Source: an uncultured Ruminococcus sp. (lineage in GTDB: Bacteria > Bacillota > Clostridia > Oscillospirales > Acutalibacteraceae). Taken from it: DNA of 64,000 nucleotides. The DNA lies in the NCBI GenBank assembly GCA_902785555.1, contig CACZZB010000002.1:19089-83088 (forward strand), in the 5' to 3' direction. Of this stretch, positions 58,747 through 64,000 are shown piece after piece. Each line of letters starts with the position of its first letter. Position 1 is the stretch's first letter. A model generated the notes under the pieces. The model was not told the DNA's origin, ran no database searches, and saw only the letters and a list, made by a program, of their open reading frames with translations. The position numbers were made by a program, and so were the translations under genes.

Positions 58747-60438
58747 ATGATAAACGGTTCATGCTATAAAAACGCCCTTATTTCAGGTGCAAACAATATT
58801 ATAAAGCATACGGAAGAAATCAATGCTCTCAATATTTTCCCCGTTCCCGACGGTGATACGGGTACAAATATGTCTATGACTATAAATGCCGCTGCTCAGG
58901 CTCTCGAAGAACTTGACTCAAAAAGCATTGCCGAAATTTCTTCGGCTGCCGCTTCTGCCATGCTCAAGTCTGCAAGGGGCAATTCAGGCGTTATACTCTC
59001 TCTGCTTTTCAGGGGTATCGCAAACGGTCTTAAAGGCAAAGACAGTATCAACGGCAAAGAATTTACAGCCGCTCTGCGTGAGGGCGTTAAAACAGCTTAT
59101 CAGGCTGTTATGAACCCTACCGAGGGTACTATACTCACAGTTGCAAGAATGGCTTGCGAAGCCGGTGAACTGCTCTCCATAAAGGAAGATGACCCCATTA
59201 TCGTATTCGGTGAGATATGCTCTGCCGCAAATGCCGCTCTTGCAAAAACTCCAAATATGCTGCCCGTACTCAAAAAAGCCGGTGTTGTTGATGCAGGAGG
59301 TCAGGGTCTTTGCATGATATTTGACGGTATGCTCTCACTCATACGTGACGGTGTTATGATTGAAAATGAACAAAGCTCCGAAAAAATAAGCTCAAAAGAA
59401 GAATCTACCGCTGAATTTTTCAGAAATGCCGCTGCCGAGTTTGATTCCGTCATAAACTTTACTTACTGTACCGAATTTATTATAGGCAAAAATCCCGATA
59501 TTACAAAAAGCTATATGGAACTCAAAGCCTATCTCGAAACATTGGGTGACTGTGTTGTTGTTGCCGATGATGAAGATATAATCAAAGTACACGTCCATAC
59601 GGAACATCCCGGCAAGGCTCTTGAAGAAGCTCTCACTTTCGGTCAGCTCCTCACTGTCAAAATAGAAAACATGAAGGAACAGCACAGAAAAGCTGCAGAA
59701 AAATATGAACGTGAAAAAGCAAAGGCTGAAGCTGAAGAAAAAAAACGTCAGTCACTCAAACCTGTTGCTCCCGTTGATGAAACAGGCTTTGTATCGGTTG
59801 CAACCGGTGAAGGTATTGAAAATGTATTCAAGGAACTCGGCTGTCAGCATATCGTAAGCGGCGGTCAGAGCATGAATCCAAGCACCGAAGACATATATGA
59901 GGCTGTTATCGCTACGCCTGCAAAAAATGTATTCGTCCTCCCGAACAACAAAAATATTATTCTTGCTGCCGAACAGGTTGTTCCTATCGTTCAGGACAGA
60001 AATGTTATAATAATACCTACAAAGACTATCCCACAGGGGCTCGGTGCTATGCTTGCTTATTCAGACGAAGCTACCGTTGAACTCAATGCAGAATATATGA
60101 CCGCTGCCGCAAAGAAAGTTTCCACAGGTATGGTGACCTATGCCGCAAGAAATTCCGAATTCGGCAGTACAAAAATAAAAGAGGGTGAAATAATTGCTCT
60201 CAACAACGGTAAACTTACTCACAAGGATAAAGACCCTGTTCATGCCGTTGTAAAGCTCGCAAAAGAAATGATACATCGTGATACTTCCTATGTTACGCTC
60301 ATATACGGAAACGGCATCAATGAGGCTCAGGCTGAGGCGGCTTTACAGGCTATACAGTCAAAATCAGGCTCAAACGTCGAAGTTTCTCTTATCGAAGGCG
60401 GTCAGCCTATATATTACTTTATTCTTTCAGTAGAATAA
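58747..60438 (+). CDS. fakA: DAK2-domain fatty acid kinase catalytic subunit (FakA/YloV)
   Basis: 563 aa. The N-terminal DAK2/DhaL domain (about 1-210) has LNIFPVPDGDTGTNMSMTI with the metal-binding aspartates, GARGNSGVILS-like ARGNSGVILSLLFRG, and GVVDAGGQGLCMIFDGML. A middle domain and a C-terminal DegV-like domain (about 330-563) follow. FakA phosphorylates exogenous fatty acids bound by FakB (DegV); no FakB gene lies here. AAGGAAG precedes the ATG. The fakA-recG order is also found in Bacillus (yloV-recG). Confidence 0.93.
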   Translation: MINGSCYKNALISGANNIIKHTEEINALNIFPVPDGDTGTNMSMTINAAAQALEELDSKSIAEISSAAASAMLKSARGNSGVILSLLFRGIANGLKGKDSINGKEFTAALREGVKTAYQAVMNPTEGTILTVARMACEAGELLSIKEDDPIIVFGEICSAANAALAKTPNMLPVLKKAGVVDAGGQGLCMIFDGMLSLIRDGVMIENEQSSEKISSKEESTAEFFRNAAAEFDSVINFTYCTEFIIGKNPDITKSYMELKAYLETLGDCVVVADDEDIIKVHVHTEHPGKALEEALTFGQLLTVKIENMKEQHRKAAEKYEREKAKAEAEEKKRQSLKPVAPVDETGFVSVATGEGIENVFKELGCQHIVSGGQSMNPSTEDIYEAVIATPAKNVFVLPNNKNIILAAEQVVPIVQDRNVIIIPTKTIPQGLGAMLAYSDEATVELNAEYMTAAAKKVSTGMVTYAARNSEFGSTKIKEGEIIALNNGKLTHKDKDPVHAVVKLAKEMIHRDTSYVTLIYGNGINEAQAEAALQAIQSKSGSNVEVSLIEGGQPIYYFILSVE

Positions 60439-60449
60439 TCATAAAAAAT

Positions 60450-60484
60450 GGTAAGCCTTTGATTAAAAAGGTTTACCGTTTTTT
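60450..60484 (+). terminator. Terminator between fakA and recG
   Basis: GGTAAGCCTTT pairs with AAAGGTTTACC (one G-T), followed by GTTTTTT. Confidence 0.82.
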
Positions 60485-60512
60485 GAAATAAATTTTTTTG
60501 AAGGAGAAAGCT

Positions 60513-62579
60513 ATGCCTTCACTTTTTAAAATACCTGTAAGTCAGCTTTGGGGTATAGGTAAAATAAAAGAAAACGCTTTTAACAGACTCGGTATATATA
60601 CTGTCGGAGATTTGTTGGAATTCTATCCCAAAAATTATGAAGACTGGAGCGACCCTCTTTGCATCAGTGATGCTCATATATTCAGCAGCAGTCATCATAA
60701 TATCCCTTGTTGCGTTCAAGCCACTATAAAACGTATTTATGAGCCTCGCATAGTAAGAAATAATATGACTATATACAAAGTCGAGGCAAAAGATGAATAC
60801 AACAATTATATGACTGTGACTTTCTTCAATCAGTATTATACTTATCAAAAACTTATACAAGGAGAGGAATATCTATTCTACGGTGTCGTCAAGGACAGTG
60901 ATTACGGCTATCAGATGTCATCACCTTCCGTTCTCGATTTGTCCAATATGTGCATACATCCCGTATATCCCCAAACTGCCAATCTTACTACAAAACAAAT
61001 AGAATTTGCCGTAAAGCAGGCAATAAATATGCTTCCCGAAAAAGTCAACGACCCTCTTCCAACAGAAATTCTTCAAAAATATAATTTATGTGACCTTGCC
61101 TATGCAGTAAAAAATATACATTTCCCACAAAATCAGCAGGCTTTGTCCCTTGCAAAAGAAAGGCTTATATTTGAAGAACTTCTTATACTGCAATTGGGCA
61201 TGGCTCGCCTTAAGGGCGGAAGACATGAAGAAACTGCACATAAAATAAACAAAGACTTTACAAAGGAATTTTTCAAAATACTCCCATTTAAACCGACAAA
61301 TGCTCAGAAACGGGCTATCAGTGAATGTATAAGCGATATGAAAGAAAACGACTATCCCATGAACAGACTCGTTCAGGGTGATGTCGGTTCGGGAAAGACC
61401 GCTGTTGCCGCCGCTGTATGTTACAGTGCCGTCAAAAATTCCCTTCAGTGTGCTTTCATGGCTCCTACCGAAATACTTGCCGAACAGCATTACAGGACTT
61501 TTACCGAACTGTTCAGGGACACCGATATCACCGTGGGACTTCTTACAGGCTCTATGAGAGCTTCCCAAAAGAAAAAAATACAGGAACAGATAAAAAACGG
61601 TGAAATAAATATAACTATCGGAACTCATGCCCTTATCTCCGATAAAGTCGAATTTGACTCACTCGGTCTTGTCATAACAGACGAACAGCACCGTTTCGGT
61701 GTTGCTCAGAGAGCCAAACTTATTGCAAAAGGCAATGAACCTCACATACTCGTAATGTCTGCAACGCCTATACCAAGAACCCTTGCTTTGATGATATTCG
61801 GAGACCTTGACTTGTCTGTTTTGGACGAAATGCCGCCCGGCAGACAAAAAATAGATACAATTCTGATAAACAGTTCTATGAAACAAAAAACCTACAATTT
61901 TATAAAAAAAGAACTCGATAAAGGCAGACAATGCTATATTGTATGTCCGCTCGTTACTCAGAATACCGAAAATAATCTCATATCAGCCGAGGAATACAGC
62001 GATATCCTTGACCGGACTGTTCTGAAAAATTACAGGAGAGCTGTCCTGCACGGAAAAATGAAGGCTTCCGAAAAAGAAAAAATAATGCGTGATTTCTCCT
62101 CAGGCAACATTGACATTATAATCGCTACCACTGTTATCGAAGTCGGCATTGATGTTCCCAACAGTACCATCATAATGATAGAAAATTCCGAAAGATTCGG
62201 TCTTTCTCAGCTTCATCAGCTCAGGGGACGTGTCGGCAGAGGAAAACACAAATCTTATTGCATACTCGTTTCCGATATACAAAAGGAAAGTACCCTTGAA
62301 AGATTAAACGTCATGTGCAAAACCAATGACGGATTTAAGATAGCCGATGAAGACCTTAAACTGAGAGGTCCGGGCGATTTCTTCGGTGCAAGACAGCATG
62401 GTCTTCCCGAACTCAAAATAGCAAATCTTTCAAATGTTTCATCAGTGGAAAACTCTAAACAGGCTGTCCAAACTATACTTGAAAGCGACCCTGCACTTTC
62501 AATGAAAGAACACAGGGGACTTTATGTCGAAACTCAGAGGCTCTTTTCGGCAGTAGGCACAACCGAAAGACTCCAATAA
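60513..62579 (+). CDS. recG: ATP-dependent DNA helicase RecG
   Basis: Remodels stalled replication forks and branched DNA. 688 aa. The N-terminal wedge/OB domain spans about 1-180. Walker A is QGDVGSGKTAVAAAV, Ia is FMAPTEILAEQH, II is VITDEQHRFGVAQR (DEQH), III is VMSATPIPRTLAL, and late motifs are ATTVIEVGIDVPN and QLRGRVGRGKHKSYC. ATG at 60513 follows GAAGGAGAAAG; a longer frame to 60498 includes the ribosome site and is rejected. Confidence 0.97.
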   Translation: MPSLFKIPVSQLWGIGKIKENAFNRLGIYTVGDLLEFYPKNYEDWSDPLCISDAHIFSSSHHNIPCCVQATIKRIYEPRIVRNNMTIYKVEAKDEYNNYMTVTFFNQYYTYQKLIQGEEYLFYGVVKDSDYGYQMSSPSVLDLSNMCIHPVYPQTANLTTKQIEFAVKQAINMLPEKVNDPLPTEILQKYNLCDLAYAVKNIHFPQNQQALSLAKERLIFEELLILQLGMARLKGGRHEETAHKINKDFTKEFFKILPFKPTNAQKRAISECISDMKENDYPMNRLVQGDVGSGKTAVAAAVCYSAVKNSLQCAFMAPTEILAEQHYRTFTELFRDTDITVGLLTGSMRASQKKKIQEQIKNGEINITIGTHALISDKVEFDSLGLVITDEQHRFGVAQRAKLIAKGNEPHILVMSATPIPRTLALMIFGDLDLSVLDEMPPGRQKIDTILINSSMKQKTYNFIKKELDKGRQCYIVCPLVTQNTENNLISAEEYSDILDRTVLKNYRRAVLHGKMKASEKEKIMRDFSSGNIDIIIATTVIEVGIDVPNSTIIMIENSERFGLSQLHQLRGRVGRGKHKSYCILVSDIQKESTLERLNVMCKTNDGFKIADEDLKLRGPGDFFGARQHGLPELKIANLSNVSSVENSKQAVQTILESDPALSMKEHRGLYVETQRLFSAVGTTERLQ

Positions 62580-62646
62580 TAAAAAAACTTTACTATCAGA
62601 AATTTGTCAGTATGAACGAATATATAAATATTTTCTGTCTTGCAGA

Positions 62647-62705
62647 GTAACATACTCCTCCGCCTAAGCTAACGCTTAGAGGCGGGGGAATTTTTGCTCA
62701 TTTGG
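62647..62705 (-). mobile_element. Solo right-end hairpin of an IS605/tnpB-type element
   Basis: On the minus strand, TGAGC..CCCCCGCCTCTAAGCG (ending near 62673), then TTAGGCGGAGGAGTATGTTAC (ending at 62647). This matches the right end of the tnpB element at 18828-18879 nearly base for base, including GAGTATGTYAC, with a two-base difference in the loop and one arm substitution. No tnpB accompanies it. It lies just after the methyltransferase on the same strand, where tnpB would normally be. The rest of 62580-62715 holds nothing else recognisable. Confidence 0.8.
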
Positions 62706-62715
62706 GTTAAACAGT

Positions 62716-63564
62716 TTATTTTTTCGATACCGCCAGTAAATGCCCCGATAACCCTGTTATTTCTTCATGGTTATCCAACAAACGAACAGTATTCATCAGA
62801 GCATTTCTTGAAGTTTCGTTTTTCCAAAGCTCGTCAATATTGTGTGCCAACCATGCACCGCCCATGATTCCGTGGATAACGGAATCTGAAAAACCACCTG
62901 TCGATAATTCAGCTTTCAATGCTTTCGCTGTATGCAGATGAGAACTTCCTAACCCGTCATATACTGTTTTACCGGGGTTGATATGGCAGCCGTCCCTTAA
63001 TTCACGTTCTACCATAGCTACAAAATCGGGATTTTCCAGATAAGTGTTTTTATTTTCGCCGTTTGGTGAATAGACTGTGATATTATACAGCAGGACGGAA
63101 TAGGGCGTTAACGCAGCAGTAAATAACATACCTTTATCCTTGAGCAAACGGTAGCTTTCTTTTATGGCTTTAATTCGCTCGTCATAATCGGTGATATGAT
63201 ACAGCGGTCCCATTAAAAGAATAGCATCTGCACTGTTGTTTTCTTTTGGAATACTTCGGGCATCGCACACTTGACTTGACGCAAGAGTGCAGTCGGAATA
63301 TTCTTTGGCAAGCTCATTGCTCATTTTGATGTTAGTTTCCGACAAATCAAATAAATGCACCTCATATCCGAGTGAAGCGAGCCACCATGAGTATTCGCCA
63401 TAAGCTCCGCCGATATCATAGATTACAGCAGGTGGGTTCGGCAGATTTTCGAGCAGGATTTCTTTTGTTCTCTCAAATTCAATCAAACCGATGTTTGACC
63501 TTAAACGATTATATTCACGTCCGGCTTCATAATATGCCAAAACAGCTTTGTCGATTGTTTTCAT
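62716..63564 (-). CDS. Class I SAM-dependent methyltransferase
   Basis: 282 aa. Motif I is VIYDIGGAYGEYSWWLASLG (D-x-G-G-x-x-G type, about 45-64). Motif II ends YEVHLFDLSE, motif III region is DARSIPKENNSADAILLMGP, and LLKDKGMLFTAA is motif post-II/III. The substrate is not evident. ATG at 63564 has AAGGAG 7-9 nt upstream. It is preceded by a consensus promoter, a small leader ORF and an intrinsic terminator, a design typical of inducible resistance or acquired genes. A transposon end follows it. Horizontal acquisition is likely; a role in antibiotic resistance is only a hypothesis. Confidence 0.9.
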   Translation of the reverse strand: MKTIDKAVLAYYEAGREYNRLRSNIGLIEFERTKEILLENLPNPPAVIYDIGGAYGEYSWWLASLGYEVHLFDLSETNIKMSNELAKEYSDCTLASSQVCDARSIPKENNSADAILLMGPLYHITDYDERIKAIKESYRLLKDKGMLFTAALTPYSVLLYNITVYSPNGENKNTYLENPDFVAMVERELRDGCHINPGKTVYDGLGSSHLHTAKALKAELSTGGFSDSVIHGIMGGAWLAHNIDELWKNETSRNALMNTVRLLDNHEEITGLSGHLLAVSKK

Positions 63565-63646
63565 AACTTTCTCCTTTTTGATAATGATTTTTTTGTTGTT
63601 GGGTTTGGTAAACTGTTTTTTGGTGGTGAGCGGACTGTTCCGGCAT
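63527..63646 (-). CDS. Possible 39-codon ORF overlapping the methyltransferase start
   Basis: ATG at 63646 has GAAGGG 6 nt upstream, a good ribosome site. The ORF (MPEQSAHHQKTVYQTQQQKN and 19 more residues) runs 38 nt into the methyltransferase in another frame. It lies after the attenuator, so it would be read only in readthrough transcripts, and its translation could be coupled to the methyltransferase. The Gln/Lys-rich product has no recognised family. Confidence 0.35.
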   Translation of the reverse strand: MPEQSAHHQKTVYQTQQQKNHYQKGESYENNRQSCFGIL

Positions 63647-63671
63647 TGCAATCCCTTCTTTCAATTTGATA

Positions 63672-63713
63672 TAAAAATAAAAATGGTCAGAAGCTGTACA
63701 TGAGCCTCTGACC
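63672..63713 (-). terminator. Attenuator between leader ORF and methyltransferase
   Basis: On the minus strand, GGTCAGAGGCT pairs with AGCTTCTGACC (one G-U) around a 7-nt loop, followed by ATTTTTATTTTT. It lies 25 nt after the leader ORF stop and 108 nt before the methyltransferase start. Confidence 0.88.
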
Positions 63714-63737
63714 GTTTGAGTTTGTTAATTCAAATCA

Positions 63738-63821
63738 TTAAGAACGCAACAAATTCAGCCAGTTGCCCAAATTGACACTGACCTGCTGCTGATTTATTTT
63801 AAATGCAAATAAATTCATCAT
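63738..63821 (-). CDS. Leader peptide of the methyltransferase operon (27 aa)
   Basis: ATG at 63821 is preceded by GAGAGG 9 nt upstream and about 27 nt of leader after the predicted transcription start. The peptide begins MMNLFAFKINQQQVSVNLGN and ends WLNLLRS. Three consecutive Gln codons (11-13) and many Asn/Leu codons are notable. The GGTCAG inside codons 13-15 repeats the 5' arm of the downstream terminator, giving a possible alternative pairing. This is the classic layout of ribosome-mediated attenuation. Confidence 0.7.
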   Translation of the reverse strand: MMNLFAFKINQQQVSVNLGNWLNLLRS

Positions 63822-63854
63822 TGCTGCGTACCTCTCTGTTTGTTGATTTGCGTT

Positions 63855-63883
63855 ATTATAACACACGACAATTGATTTGTCAA
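63855..63883 (-). promoter_or_regulatory. Consensus promoter of the leader/methyltransferase unit
   Basis: On the minus strand, perfect TTGACA (63878-63883) and TATAAT (63855-63860) with a 17-nt spacer, the best promoter match in the window. Confidence 0.9.
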
Positions 63884-63982
63884 CGGGTAATCATTAAATA
63901 TACAGGGTTTTTGAATGAGTAAACAAATTGTTAACAACTTTTAAGAAAAGATATGGTACACTAAAAAAGAGGTGAGTGTATC

Positions 63983-64000
63983 ATGAAGAAGTTAAGCTTA
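63983..64000 (+). CDS. Start of a gene cut by the window end
   Basis: ATG at 63983 follows AAGAGGTGAG with good spacing. Only MKKLSL is visible, possibly the basic start of a signal peptide. A weak extended -10 (TGGTACACT near 63954-63962) lies upstream. Nothing more can be said. Confidence 0.6.

Noticed and set aside
62716..63883. Methyltransferase as an Erm-type rRNA methylase
   Set aside because: The leader and attenuator recall erm genes, but the protein lacks the Erm/KsgA motif set and resembles general class I methyltransferases. The resistance role is left as a hypothesis.

Overview
The window is low-GC Gram-positive DNA from a spore-forming clostridium, most likely Ruminococcus or a close relative (Oscillospiraceae). 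Direct signs are the S10-spc-alpha gene order, clostridial genes such as spoVS, rny, ymdB and fakA, SD-led genes with many TTG/GTG starts, and consensus sigma-A promoters. A secreted GH13 alpha-amylase beside the ribosomal cluster fits a starch-degrading gut Ruminococcus such as R. bromii. The species is inference.

Layout. 1-1222 (minus): 5' part of a secreted alpha-amylase. 1488-17450 (minus): the S10-spc-alpha ribosomal superoperon with secY, adk, map, infA, rpoA and rplQ, driven from a promoter at 17422-17450 through a 330-nt leader containing an intrinsic terminator, plus a second promoter before infA. 17521-18879: an IS200/IS605-type element carrying only tnpB, with a probable omega-RNA end. 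18942-24265: an odd phosphoribosyltransferase, tRNA-Ser(GGA), a PadR/HAAS/DUF4097 operon and a secreted Ig-like/transglutaminase protein. 24304-27989: a GntR/ABC transporter/CPBP protease operon. 28307-35192 (minus): carA, a carB::dapF gene fusion and pyrG, bounded at both ends by matching four-unit heptamer arrays. 35200-40434: an ANTAR regulator, a DUF368 undecaprenyl-phosphate transporter, citrate synthase and a divergent EF-G-like GTPase. 40483-40615: a decayed IS fragment. 40634-45672 (minus): rimP-nusA-ylxR-ylxQ-infB. 45688-53384 (minus): rmuC, an Rrf2 regulator, a large XRE regulator with a cluster of palindromic sites, a phospholipase-C-like protein and pcrA. 53488-62579 (plus): a GH25-LysM lysozyme, a possible small RNA, rny, an unknown Cys-rich protein, ymdB, spoVS, fakA and recG. 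62647-63883 (minus): a methyltransferase behind a consensus promoter, a 27-codon leader ORF and an attenuator, followed by a solo copy of the tnpB element's right end. 63983-64000: start of a cut-off gene.

Most of the window is housekeeping. The unusual parts are the CarB-DapF fusion, the leader-peptide/attenuator control of a probably acquired methyltransferase, the solo omega-RNA-like end with no tnpB, the operator cluster before the XRE regulator, the heptamer arrays placed directly after stop codons, and a candidate small RNA before rny. No complete new defence system, CRISPR array or rRNA operon was seen.
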